Source: Frankia sp. RB7 (GTDB lineage: Bacteria > Pseudomonadota > Alphaproteobacteria > Rhizobiales > Xanthobacteraceae). From it: a DNA stretch of 59,982 nucleotides. Below, piece after piece: positions 43,698 to 51,900 of this stretch. A model generated the notes under the pieces. That model ran no database searches. It was not told where the DNA came from and saw only the letters and a list, made by a program, of their open reading frames with translations. Position 1 is the stretch's first letter, and each line of letters starts with the position of its first letter. The translations under genes and the position numbers were made by a program. The DNA lies in contig JAUEPE010000038.1 of assembly GCA_030403585.1 (NCBI GenBank), positions 1-59,982 on the forward strand. Reading direction: 5' to 3'.

Positions 43698-43733
43698 AAA
43701 ATGGCCGGGAGCGATCCCGGCCATTTTTGTTTG
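43698..43733 (+). terminator. Intrinsic terminator after the OmpA-family gene
   Basis: Stem AAAATGGCCGGG / CCCGGCCATTTT with loop AGCGAT, followed by TTGTTTG. The stem is identical to the one at 23691. Confidence 0.88.
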
Positions 43734-43738
43734 CTCTC

Positions 43739-43823
43739 GTCGTTGCGAGGAGCGAAGCGACGAAGCAATCCAGACTGTCACCGCGGAAAGATTCTGGATC
43801 GCTTAGCTTCGCTCGCAATGACG
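43739..43823. repeat. Palindromic repeat (GTCRTTGCGAGG), copy 2
   Basis: Starts GTCGTTGCGAGGAGCGAAGC, contains GCAATCCAGACTGTC and AAAGATTCTGGATCGC, and ends TTCGCTCGCAATGACG. It is the most compact full copy of the family in this window. Confidence 0.85.
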
Positions 43824-43848
43824 AATGAGGCGACAGTCGCGGGTTACA

Positions 43849-45186
43849 TCAATCCTTGTCGTTCTCGAGCTTGAATATCTGCGAGCCTTCGCCTCCCGAC
43901 AGCAAGCCGGTCTTCGAATAGAGACCGAGCTTGGTGCGCGTGTCGGCGATGTCGAGATTGCGCATGGTGAGCTGGCCGATGCGGTCGGCCGGCGAGAACG
44001 CCGCGTCCTCGACCTTCTCCATGCTGAGCCGCTCCGGCGCGTAGGTGAGGTTCGGGCTTTCGGTGTTGAGGATCGAATAGTCGTTGCCGCGGCGCAGCTC
44101 CAGCGTCACCTCGCCAGTGACGGCGCGCGCGACCCAGCGCTGCGCGGTCTCGCGCAGCATCAGGGCCTGCGAGTCGAACCAGCGGCCCTGATAGAGCAGA
44201 CGTCCCAAGCGCATGCCGCTGATGCGGTACTGCTCGATCGTATCCTCGTTATGGATGCCGGTGACGAGGCGCTCATAGGCGATGTGCAAGAGCGCCATGC
44301 CGGGCGCTTCGTAGATGCCGCGGCTCTTGGCCTCGATGATGCGGTTCTCGATCTGATCGCTCATGCCGAGACCGTGACGGCCGCCGATGGCGTTGGCTTC
44401 GAGGAACAGCGCGACGGGATCGGCAAAAGTCTGACCGTTCAGCGCGACCGGCTGACCTTCCTCGAACCGCACCACGACCTTCTCGGCCTTGACGTTGCAG
44501 TCCTCGCGCCAGAACGGCACGCCCATGATCGGGTTGACGATCTTGATGCCGCTGTCGAGGCTCTCGAGATCTTTTGCTTCGTGCGTGGCGCCGAGCAGAT
44601 TGCTGTCGGTCGAGTACGCCTTCTCGGCGCTCATCTTGTAGGCGAAACCCTGCGCGGTCATGAACGCCGACATTTCCGCACGGCCGCCGAGCTCGTCGAT
44701 GAACTGCTGGTCGAGCCAGGGCTTGTAGATGCGCAAGGACGGGTTGGTCAGCAGGCCGTAACGGTAGAAGCGCTCGATGTCGTTGCCCTTGAAGGTCGAG
44801 CCGTCGCCCCAGATGTTGACGCCGTCTTCCTTCATGGCCGCAACCAGCATCGTGCCGGTCACGGCGCGCCCGAGCGGCGTGGTGTTGAAATAGGTGATGC
44901 CGCCGGTCGAGATGTGGAAGGCGCCCGACTGGATCGCGGCAATGCCTTCGTGGACGAGCTGCATGCGGCAATCGACCAGCACGGCCTTCTCGGCGCCGAA
45001 CTCCATCGCCTTGCGCGGGATCTCGTTGTAATCGGCTTCATCCGGTTGGCCGAGATTGGCGGTATAGGCGTAGCAGCGCGCACCCTTCTGCTTCATCCAG
45101 AGCAGCGCCGCGCTGGTGTCGAGGCCGCCCGAAAACGCGATGCCGACTTTCTCACCCTTGGGCAGGCTTTTCAGGATCGTGGTCAT
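43849..45186 (-). CDS. argG: Argininosuccinate synthase
   Basis: ATP-dependent joining of citrulline and aspartate in arginine synthesis. The 445-residue protein starts MTTILKSLPKGEKVGIAFSG with the PP-loop AFSGGLDTSAALLW, then TANLGQPDEADYN, TGTMLVAAMKEDGVNIWGDGS and NPSLRIYKPWLD. The length and sequence match the long E. coli-type ArgG rather than the roughly 400-residue type found in many bacteria. It is monocistronic. Confidence 0.97.
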   Translation of the reverse strand: MTTILKSLPKGEKVGIAFSGGLDTSAALLWMKQKGARCYAYTANLGQPDEADYNEIPRKAMEFGAEKAVLVDCRMQLVHEGIAAIQSGAFHISTGGITYFNTTPLGRAVTGTMLVAAMKEDGVNIWGDGSTFKGNDIERFYRYGLLTNPSLRIYKPWLDQQFIDELGGRAEMSAFMTAQGFAYKMSAEKAYSTDSNLLGATHEAKDLESLDSGIKIVNPIMGVPFWREDCNVKAEKVVVRFEEGQPVALNGQTFADPVALFLEANAIGGRHGLGMSDQIENRIIEAKSRGIYEAPGMALLHIAYERLVTGIHNEDTIEQYRISGMRLGRLLYQGRWFDSQALMLRETAQRWVARAVTGEVTLELRRGNDYSILNTESPNLTYAPERLSMEKVEDAAFSPADRIGQLTMRNLDIADTRTKLGLYSKTGLLSGGEGSQIFKLENDKD

Positions 45187-45292
45187 GGCGCTTCCAATCG
45201 GGTCTCAAGGGGGCTGATGGCAAAGGGCTGATGGCTGGTGGTTTGACCGCGCGAATATCAAATTTCGCTGACCTGAGCACGCATTTAATGGC

Positions 45293-46069
45293 TCAAATCG
45301 ACGGCGCGGGGCCGGTCTTGCCGCCAAACAAGCGCTTGCGGAGCCGGTAGGCGGGCATGTTCAGCCGGGTCAGGGCGGCATCGACCGCCTCGTCCGAAAA
45401 CCGGGTCCGCGGCCAACGGTAGATCAGCGCGTAGCCGAACCAGATCACGATGAAGGTGACGAGGCCGGCGGTCGCCACGTCGGTGAAGAAGTGCCCGCCG
45501 AAGGCCATGCGGAGCCCGCTGGTCACGGCGCCGAACACCACCGCGCCGGCGTAGGCGAGCGGCCGCCATGCCGGCGGTGCGAGCGCAGTCGGCGCCAGCG
45601 TCCAGAACGCCGTCGCACCCTCGCCCGAGAAGAAAGAACAATTGCGCGCGCAATCGCCGCGTGGATCCCACCACGCCACGAAATGCTGGTCGCCAGCGAA
45701 CTCGGTCACCACCACCGGCCGCGGTCGGCCCCAATAGGTCTTGAAGGTGAGGTTGGTGAGGATGCCGGCCGACAGGATGATCGTGACCAGCAGGAACACG
45801 ATCGCGCGCCCCGACACCATCAAGGGACGATCGGGCCGGATCATCTTGACCACGAGCGCGACAAGCGAAGGCAGCACGAAGGCCCAGGAGACCCACATCG
45901 CAGCATCACGCGCGATGCCGGCCCAGCCATTCAGCTTGAGCGGAAAGGTTTTCGTCTCGGGATCGAAGAACAGCGCGGCGAGCTTGAGATCGAGCTCGGG
46001 ATAGAGGCCGAAAACGACGCCGATCACGAGCCACAGCGCCAGGGCGATGAAGAGTCCGGTACGGTTCAT
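45293..46069 (-). CDS. PAP2-family membrane phosphatase
   Basis: From ATG 46069 (MNRTGLFIALALWLVIGV) a 258-residue protein with about six helices and the three-part phosphatase motif: KTYWGRPRP, CSFFSGEGA and RMAFGGHFFTD. It belongs to the type-2 phosphatidic acid phosphatase / LpxE-like group, which dephosphorylates lipids on the periplasmic face. Lipid A, phosphatidylglycerol phosphate or undecaprenyl pyrophosphate are possible substrates. The longer frame to 46207 is not supported. Confidence 0.88.
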   Translation of the reverse strand: MNRTGLFIALALWLVIGVVFGLYPELDLKLAALFFDPETKTFPLKLNGWAGIARDAAMWVSWAFVLPSLVALVVKMIRPDRPLMVSGRAIVFLLVTIILSAGILTNLTFKTYWGRPRPVVVTEFAGDQHFVAWWDPRGDCARNCSFFSGEGATAFWTLAPTALAPPAWRPLAYAGAVVFGAVTSGLRMAFGGHFFTDVATAGLVTFIVIWFGYALIYRWPRTRFSDEAVDAALTRLNMPAYRLRKRLFGGKTGPAPSI

Positions 46070-46124
46070 GGCGCGCGGTTTAGCGGAGGGAAGAAGGGTT
46101 GAAAACCCCGGAATCGGCCGCGGC

Positions 46125-46619
46125 TCACCGCGCATCCGGCCTTGAATTCGACGGCAGCGGCGGAGGCGGCTGGCGCGGGGGCGGCGGGATGCGCCAGGCG
46201 CCGGCATTGCGGCCGGCGATCAGCCAGTAGACCACGCCGGCAACGATGCCCGCGCCGGTCATGATCTCCAGGTGCCGGCGCACGATGCCTTCGAACTGAA
46301 ACGTGTCGGAGTGGAAGGGAATGAGGCCGAGATAGCAGGCGAGCCCGACGAGGCCCCCGCCGACGGCATAGGCAAGCGCACTGCGGATATAGAGCGCTTC
46401 AGTGATCGCGACGATCACAGCCGCCGGCACCAGCGCAAAGCCTGAGACGAAGATGAAGCCGAAGCCGAGCAGGATGTCGATCGTGCCCTGATCGACCGGA
46501 CCGGCGCCGAGATCCGAAAATTCCGGAAACAGCAGCGCCCCGACCACAATCATGCCGCCGACGAAGCAGGCGGCGAGGAAGCCGAAGAAGATGACGATGA
46601 GGCGGCCGATCAGGGACAT
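46125..46619 (-). CDS. Hypothetical integral membrane protein
   Basis: From ATG 46619 (MSLIGRLIVIFFGFLAACFVGG) a 164-residue protein with four transmembrane helices and a Pro-rich tail (WRIPPPPRQPPPPLP). The longer open frame to 46775 translates a palindromic repeat (giving LRAKRSNPD) and is an artefact. No named family was recognised. It overlaps no neighbour and precedes the PAP2 gene by 55 bases. Confidence 0.72.
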   Translation of the reverse strand: MSLIGRLIVIFFGFLAACFVGGMIVVGALLFPEFSDLGAGPVDQGTIDILLGFGFIFVSGFALVPAAVIVAITEALYIRSALAYAVGGGLVGLACYLGLIPFHSDTFQFEGIVRRHLEIMTGAGIVAGVVYWLIAGRNAGAWRIPPPPRQPPPPLPSNSRPDAR

Positions 46620-46640
46620 GACGCCAAAACCACCACTGCC

Positions 46641-46756
46641 GTCATTGCGAGGAGCCCGCGACAAAATTGCAAAGCAATTTTGCGCTGGTGCGACGAAGCA
46701 ATCCAGGATGCTTCCGCAGTGACAGTCTGGATTGCTTCGCTTCGCTCGCAATGACG
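46641..46756. repeat. Palindromic repeat (GTCATTGCGAGG), copy 3
   Basis: Starts GTCATTGCGAGGAGC, has an additional small hairpin (AAATTGCAAAGCAATTT, 46664-46680) and GAAGCAATCCAGGATGC, and ends TTCGCTCGCAATGACG. It lies upstream of the membrane protein gene. Confidence 0.85.
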
Positions 46757-46783
46757 AGGAGGCGAGGGCGCGCACATGATTAG

Positions 46784-47986
46784 CTAGTCCGTCATCGCCA
46801 TGGCGCGCAGAGCCTGGCGTTCGCGAGCCGACAGCTTTTCAGTCTCCGACTTGAGCTGGCCGCACGCCGCGAGGATATCGCGCCCGCGCGGGGTGCGCAC
46901 CGGCGAGGAATAGCCGGCGTTGAAGATGTATTCGGAGAATTTTTCGATCTGATCCCAGTCCGAGCATTCATAGGCCGTGCCGGGCCAGGGATTGAACGGG
47001 ATCAGATTGATTTTGGCATGAATGCCCTTGAGCAGCTTCACCAGCAGCTTTGCATCGTCGAGCGAATCGTTGACGCCCTTGAGCATCACGTATTCGAAGG
47101 TGATGCGGCGCGCATTGGAGGCGCCGGGATAGTCGCGGCAGGCCTGCAGCAGCTCCTTGATCGGGTATTTGCGGTTGAGCGGCACCAGCTCGTTGCGCAA
47201 CTCGTCGCGCACCGCATGCAGCGAGATCGCGAGCATGACGCCGATCTCCTCGCCGGCGCGCACGATGTTCGGCACCACGCCCGAGGTCGACAGCGTGATG
47301 CGGCGGCGGGAGATGCCGATGCCTTCATTGTCGCCGACGATCAGAAGCGCGTCGCGCACCGCGTCGAAATTGTAGAGCGGCTCGCCCATGCCCATCATCA
47401 CGACGTTGGTGACGCGGCGCGTGCCGTCCTCGCGATCGGCCCAATCGTTGAGGCGGTCGCGCGCGACCATGATCTGGCCGACGATCTCGCCAGCGGTGAG
47501 GTTGCGCACCAGGCGCTGCGTGCCGGTGTGGCAGAACGAGCAGTTCAGCGTGCAGCCGACCTGCGAGGAGACGCAGAGCGTGCCGCGATCGGTCTCGGGA
47601 ATGTAGACGCACTCGACTTCATGCGCCTTCTCGACATTGTCACCGCTCGGCAGCCGCAGCAGCCATTTGCGGGTGCCGTCGTTGGAGATCTGCTCGGCCA
47701 CGACTTCGGGCCGGTCGACCGTGAAATGCTGGGCGAGCTCGGCGCGAATGCCCTTCGAGACCGAGGTCATGTCGTCGAAGCTCTGGGCACCGCGGAAATA
47801 CATCCAGTGCCACAGCTGCTGCACGCGCATCTTGCGCTGTGCAGGCGCCACACCGATCTCGCCGAGACGATCGGCAAGCTCGATGCGCGACAGGCCGATG
47901 AGCGACGGCTTGGCCGGCGGCACATAGGTTTCGAGCGGAGTCTTCTCCACCAGGATTGCGTCGCGCGGCTCGGTCGTCGGTTGCAT
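46784..47986 (-). CDS. rlmN: Dual-specificity 23S rRNA/tRNA adenine-C2 methyltransferase
   Basis: Radical SAM enzyme making m2A2503 in 23S rRNA and m2A37 in tRNA. The 400-residue protein shows the cluster motif CTLNCSFCHTG, NVVMMGMGEPLYNFDAV, the catalytic-cysteine region and LIPFNPWPGTAYECSDWD near the C-terminus. It is separate from the IalB gene by a palindromic repeat. Housekeeping gene with no unusual feature. Confidence 0.96.
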   Translation of the reverse strand: MQPTTEPRDAILVEKTPLETYVPPAKPSLIGLSRIELADRLGEIGVAPAQRKMRVQQLWHWMYFRGAQSFDDMTSVSKGIRAELAQHFTVDRPEVVAEQISNDGTRKWLLRLPSGDNVEKAHEVECVYIPETDRGTLCVSSQVGCTLNCSFCHTGTQRLVRNLTAGEIVGQIMVARDRLNDWADREDGTRRVTNVVMMGMGEPLYNFDAVRDALLIVGDNEGIGISRRRITLSTSGVVPNIVRAGEEIGVMLAISLHAVRDELRNELVPLNRKYPIKELLQACRDYPGASNARRITFEYVMLKGVNDSLDDAKLLVKLLKGIHAKINLIPFNPWPGTAYECSDWDQIEKFSEYIFNAGYSSPVRTPRGRDILAACGQLKSETEKLSARERQALRAMAMTD

Positions 47987-48006
47987 TGAATGGACCTGAT
48001 TGTCTT

Positions 48007-48087
48007 GTCGTTCCGGGGCGACGCAAAGCGTCGAACCCGGAACCTCGAGATTCCGGATCTGGTCCTTCGGACCATCCCGGAATGACG
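48007..48087. repeat. Palindromic repeat (GTCGTTCCGGGG ... CCGGAATGAC)
   Basis: An inverted repeat between rlmN and the IalB gene: GTCGTTCCGGGGCGACGC at one end and CATCCCGGAATGACG at the other, with inner hairpins CGACGCAAAGCGTCG and GGTCCTTCGGACC. One copy only in this window. Confidence 0.7.
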
Positions 48088-48183
48088 GAAAAACTTGGAA
48101 CCGGCCCTATATAGCAACCGGAACGGCTGATTGCGACCTTCTCGCCCGCAGCCTTAACGCCTGCAATCTTATCGTCGGCAGTC

Positions 48184-48816
48184 TTATCGTCGGCAGTCTT
48201 GCGAAATCCGGTCGAGCGCCTGGGCGAGGCCCTTCAGCGAGAACGTGTCGGTCGTCTCCGTCCCCTTGGCCGAGACGCCCTTGACCACGAGATCGGCGGA
48301 TTTGCGCATGGTCTCCACCATCCGCTCCTCCTCCGCTGCATTCTTGATCCAGAGGCCGTCGCCCTGCGTATACATGGCGAAAGCGGCGCCCCCGACCTCG
48401 ACCGAGGATTCCGAGCCCGGCTTCAGCGCATAGCCGATCATGACCGAGACTTCGTTGTTCACCTTCTCGGCCGGGCGGGTCGAAACGAAGGCATAGGCGG
48501 GATCGCGTGGCCGGTTCGGCGGATTGGTCTTCGACGACGAGGGCTTGGCCAGCGCAAAGCAGACTTTCTTGCCGTTGGGCGTGGCCGAATAGGCGCCCCA
48601 GGTGCCGAACTGGCCGATCAGGGTCGGCTCCGCGCCACCCGCAACCGCCGCGGGAACGGCCGCCGGCTTGCTCTCGGGCTTGGCCGCCGTCTTGGCAGCG
48701 GCTGCTGGCTTGGCCGCAGCCTTCGGCGCCGGTTGTGCCGTCTGCGCCCGCGCGGAATCGGTGATTCCACAGGCCGTCACGCCAGTCATCAAAGCTAAAA
48801 TCAGCACCCGCCACAT
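48184..48816 (-). CDS. IalB-family (invasion-associated locus B) periplasmic protein
   Basis: A 210-residue exported protein with a signal peptide (cleavage near ARAQ), an Ala/Lys/Pro linker (about 25-62) and the IalB domain: LIGQFGTWGAYSATPNGKKVCFALAKPSS, AYAFVSTRPAEKVNNEVSVMIGYALKPGSE, and the C-terminal DTFSLKGLAQALDRISQDC. IalB proteins are common in rhizobia; the name reflects Bartonella invasion, not an activity known here. A 15-bp tandem duplication (48167-48196) overlaps the stop codon. Confidence 0.9.
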   Translation of the reverse strand: MWRVLILALMTGVTACGITDSARAQTAQPAPKAAAKPAAAAKTAAKPESKPAAVPAAVAGGAEPTLIGQFGTWGAYSATPNGKKVCFALAKPSSSKTNPPNRPRDPAYAFVSTRPAEKVNNEVSVMIGYALKPGSESSVEVGGAAFAMYTQGDGLWIKNAAEEERMVETMRKSADLVVKGVSAKGTETTDTFSLKGLAQALDRISQDCRR

Positions 48817-48922
48817 GCCCGAGTGGTTCCCTCAATATTGTGACTGGAAGATGGCCCGGTCCTGCTTTGTCCCCGTCGCAGGGATAACCGGGAAAGTCCA
48901 ATTTGGGAAGGCAGTTAGCGGG

Positions 48923-49762
48923 TCAGCCCTTGGATCGCGCGGCGCGCTGCTCGGCCCATTGCGCGTCAGTCCAGCGCAACAAATCCTCGGCACCGGAACT
49001 GCGCAAATGCGCGCCACCGTCGATCACCACCATCTCGCCGTTGATGTAACCGGCGCAGTCCGAGACCAGGAAACTGGCGAGATCGGCGAGTTCGTTGTGC
49101 TCGCCCGTGCGCCCCATCGGGTTGCGCGCGGTCCAGCCTTCGTCGCGGCCCTCGGGGCGAAGCTGCCCCGATGCACCGGCGGTCGGGAACGGTCCGGGTG
49201 CGATCGCGACGGTGCGGATGCCTTTCGGGCCCCACTCCACTGCGAGGCTTTTGGTCATCGCCAGCACCGCCGACTTCGCCATCGCCGAGGGAACAGTGAA
49301 GGCGCGGCCAGTGATGGTCGAGGTCGAGAGGATCGAGAGCACGACGCCGTTGTGCTTGCCGTCGATCCAGCGTTTGCCGGCGGCGAGCGTGCAATACATC
49401 GCACCATGCAGCGTCGGCGCCAGGATCGCGTCCGCCGCACGGAACGACAGATGCTCGCTCTGCGCGATGAAGGTTGCGGCCGCGTTGTTGACGAGGATGT
49501 CGAGCGGCGCCTCGCGCCAGATCGCATCCATCATACTGTCGACGGCGGAACCGTCGCGGACATCGCAGGCGATTGTCGTGACCTTGCCGCCGGTCTCTTT
49601 ACGCATCTCGCTCGCAGTTGCTTCGAGCCGGTCGGGCTTGCGACCGCAGATGATGAGATCGGCACCGAGCGCGAGGAAGCGGCGTCCCATTGCAGCACCG
49701 AGGCCGGAGCCGCCGCCTGTGACGAGAATGCGCTTACCCCTGAGCAGACCTGTTTCAAACAT
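48923..49762 (-). CDS. DECR-like SDR family protein lacking the catalytic tyrosine
   Basis: From ATG 49762 (MFETGLLRGKRILVTGGGSG) a 279-residue short-chain dehydrogenase with TGGGSGLG and NNAA. The stretch AFTVPSAMAKSAVLAMTKSLAVEWGPKGIRTVAIAPGP and the C-terminal FLVSDCAGYINGEMVVIDGGAHL resemble 2,4-dienoyl-CoA reductase (DECR1/FadH-SDR type). As in that group the YxxxK motif is absent, but the separate tyrosine known in DECR1 (TTIYAET) is a serine or threonine here (STSTIT). Dienoyl-CoA reduction is therefore uncertain. Confidence 0.85.
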   Translation of the reverse strand: MFETGLLRGKRILVTGGGSGLGAAMGRRFLALGADLIICGRKPDRLEATASEMRKETGGKVTTIACDVRDGSAVDSMMDAIWREAPLDILVNNAAATFIAQSEHLSFRAADAILAPTLHGAMYCTLAAGKRWIDGKHNGVVLSILSTSTITGRAFTVPSAMAKSAVLAMTKSLAVEWGPKGIRTVAIAPGPFPTAGASGQLRPEGRDEGWTARNPMGRTGEHNELADLASFLVSDCAGYINGEMVVIDGGAHLRSSGAEDLLRWTDAQWAEQRAARSKG

Positions 49763-49792
49763 CGTTTGAATCCTCCATTTTCTTCTTGCTTC

Positions 49793-49871
49793 GTCATTGC
49801 GAGCGAGACGACGCACTACAGACTATTTCCGCGGCACGGCTTCTGGATTACTTCGCTACATCGCAATGACG
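49793..49871. repeat. Palindromic repeat (GTCATTGCGAGC), copy 4
   Basis: Starts GTCATTGCGAGCGAGACGAC, contains ACAGACTATTTCCGCGG and TTCTGGATTACTTCG, and ends CATCGCAATGACG. More diverged than the others of this family. Confidence 0.75.
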
Positions 49872-49982
49872 CGAGGATAGGCCTGCGCATCGCTTTGGGC
49901 AAAGAAACCGGATTGTCGCCCGTCGTTAAATCCGGCAGAAACAGCCAACTACAATTCTGCCTCGAAACGCTCAGGTGTCGCC

Positions 49983-50957
49983 ATGAAAGCCATCCTCTGC
50001 TCGCAATATTGCCAGCCCGACGATCTCGTACTTGCGGACGTGCCCGATCCGGTGGCTGGTCCCGGCGAAGCCGTGATCGCGATCAAGGCGGCAGCGCTGA
50101 ACTTCTTCGACATCCTGATGATTCAAGGCAAGTACCAGATCAAGCCGCCGTTCCCGTTCTCGCCGGCAGCGGAAGTCTCGGGCTTGATCGAGAGCATCGG
50201 TCCTGGTGTCACCGACCTCAAGGTCGGCGATCGCGTGGTCGCCTCCTGCGGCCACAACGGCGCGCGCGAAAAGATCGCGCTGCCGGCGGCCTCGATCGTG
50301 AAGATTCCCGACAATCTCGACTATGACCGCGCGGCCGGCATCATCATCATCTACGGCACCGCGCTGCATGCGCTGGAAGATCGCGCGAGCCCGAAGCCGG
50401 GCGAGACGCTCGCGGTGCTCGGAGCTGCCGGCGGCACCGGCCTCGCTGCTTGCGAGCTCGGCAAGCTGATGGGCCTGAAGGTCATCGCCTGCGCCTCGTC
50501 GGACGAGAAGCTCGAATTCGCCAAAGCGCATGGCGCCGAGCTGACGCTCAACTACGGCAAGGAAGATTTGAAGGAAGGCCTGCGAAAACTCACCGGCGGC
50601 AAGGGCGTCGACATCATCTTCGATCCGGTGGGTGGTGCGTATGCCGAGCAGGCGCTGCGCTCGATCGCCTGGGAAGGCCGCTTTCTCGTGATCGGATTTG
50701 CCGCCGGCGACATTCCGAAGATGCCGCTGAACCTGGCCCTGCTGAAGGGCTGCGACATCCGCGGCGTGTTCTGGGGCGCCTGGACCCGACAGAATCCGGA
50801 GAAGAACCGCGCCAATCTCGAGAAGCTCGTGAAGTGGACTGCGGAAGGAAAGATCTCCTCGCATGTCGACCGCACCTTCCCGCTGGCGCAGACCGCCGAT
50901 GCATTGAAGGTGCTCGCGGGCCGCCAGGCCATGGGCAAGGTGATCTTGCATCCGTGA
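49983..50957 (+). CDS. NADPH:quinone oxidoreductase-like zinc-free MDR protein
   Basis: A 324-residue medium-chain dehydrogenase/reductase: MKAILCSQYCQPDDLVLADVPDP, PFPFSPAAEVSGLIESIGPGV, TLAVLGAAGGTGLAACELGKLMG for NADPH, and DIIFDPVGGAYAEQALRSIAW. The structural and catalytic zinc ligands of alcohol dehydrogenases are absent, as expected for the quinone reductase / Qor group. The acceptor is unknown. AGGTG precedes the ATG. Confidence 0.92.
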   Translation: MKAILCSQYCQPDDLVLADVPDPVAGPGEAVIAIKAAALNFFDILMIQGKYQIKPPFPFSPAAEVSGLIESIGPGVTDLKVGDRVVASCGHNGAREKIALPAASIVKIPDNLDYDRAAGIIIIYGTALHALEDRASPKPGETLAVLGAAGGTGLAACELGKLMGLKVIACASSDEKLEFAKAHGAELTLNYGKEDLKEGLRKLTGGKGVDIIFDPVGGAYAEQALRSIAWEGRFLVIGFAAGDIPKMPLNLALLKGCDIRGVFWGAWTRQNPEKNRANLEKLVKWTAEGKISSHVDRTFPLAQTADALKVLAGRQAMGKVILHP

Positions 50958-50977
50958 GCGATGCGGGCGGAGGTGCG

Positions 50978-51358
50978 CTACGCCACTTCCGCCTCATCCA
51001 CCCCGCGCTTCAGCGCAGCGCGCGCCGCGTCGCGGTGCTCCGACGTGATGTGGCTCGCGACCATGCGAATGGCTGTGGCGAGCACGGCGGCGTCATCGGT
51101 GAAGCCGAGCACCGGCATCACGTCGGGAATGAAGTCGAACGGCAGGATGAAATAGGCGATCGCACCCAGCAATGACGCCTGGACATGGCGCGGCGTCTGC
51201 CGGTCGAACGCGCAGTAATAGGCGGCGAGCAGATCTTCGGCGAACGGCAGACGCGTGGCGCCACGCTTCAGCTTGCGCCAGAAGCGGCGGCGCACGCTTT
51301 CACGATCTTCCGCGAGCCGATCGGCCGGCTCGAAGCCGACGCTGTGTTCGGCAGCCAT
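50978..51358 (-). CDS. YkvA family (DUF1232) protein
   Basis: A 126-residue protein from ATG 51358 (MAAEHSVGFEPADRLAED) with a C-terminal DUF1232 domain, ASLLGAIAYFILPFDFIPDVMPVLGFTDDAAVLATAIRMV, whose IxPxDFIPD motif defines the family. It is likely membrane-associated through this helical hairpin; function is unknown. Converges with the quinone oxidoreductase gene. Confidence 0.85.
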   Translation of the reverse strand: MAAEHSVGFEPADRLAEDRESVRRRFWRKLKRGATRLPFAEDLLAAYYCAFDRQTPRHVQASLLGAIAYFILPFDFIPDVMPVLGFTDDAAVLATAIRMVASHITSEHRDAARAALKRGVDEAEVA

Positions 51359-51447
51359 GTTCGAAAACTCCAGTTCAGCCAGGCGCGGCCGATGGCCGCA
51401 TCCGATGTCGATCACAAGATGGGGACGCAGTCCGCCCCTGCAAGACG

Positions 51448-51750
51448 TCAGCCCTGCGTCAGCTTGGCAATGGCGTTCATCGCCGTGGCGAGCTCCACGT
51501 CGAGCTTGGTGACGCCACCGGCGTCGTGGGTCGACAGCACCACTTCAACCGTCTTGTAGACGTTACGCCATTCGGGGTGATGATCCATCTTCTCGGCGAC
51601 CAGCGCCGCGCGGGTCATGAAGCCGAAGGCCTCGTTGAAATCCTTGAAGACAAAGGTCTTCCCGATCCCTTTGCCGTCCTGGACCTCGGCCCAGCCCCGG
51701 ATACCGCCCAGCGCCTGCTTGCGTGCGTCCGCCGATAGAAGTTCTGCCAT
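51448..51750 (-). CDS. 4a-hydroxytetrahydrobiopterin dehydratase (pterin-4a-carbinolamine dehydratase)
   Basis: The 100-residue protein shows FKDFNEAFGFMTRAALVAEKMDHHPEWRNVYKTVEVVLSTHDAGGVTKLDVELA, with the HHPEW and THDAGG motifs of PCD/DCoH (the PhhB family). It recycles the pterin cofactor for aromatic amino-acid hydroxylases, but no phhA is in this window. GGAG precedes the ATG. Confidence 0.95.
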   Translation of the reverse strand: MAELLSADARKQALGGIRGWAEVQDGKGIGKTFVFKDFNEAFGFMTRAALVAEKMDHHPEWRNVYKTVEVVLSTHDAGGVTKLDVELATAMNAIAKLTQG

Positions 51751-51900
51751 GATGGTCTCCGTTTCAGGGGAACTTTACCCTAACACCTTGCTTACGCCCC
51801 GGGTTCATACGGGCTTTCTCCGATCCGCTAACCATGACGGAGATGTAACCCCGCGGAACAAGAAATTTGCTACAATTGCGGGCGTAAATCGCCGGCCAAG

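Noticed and set aside
42315..43781. Long minus-strand frame (488 codons) opposite the OmpA-family gene
   Set aside because: Shadow of the Pro/Ala-rich coding sequence; its product is low-complexity Arg/Ala/Gly with no domain.
46620..46775. N-terminal extension of the 164-residue membrane protein
   Set aside because: It translates a palindromic repeat, giving the familiar artefact LRAKRSNPD; the hydrophobic N-terminus at ATG 46619 is the sensible start.
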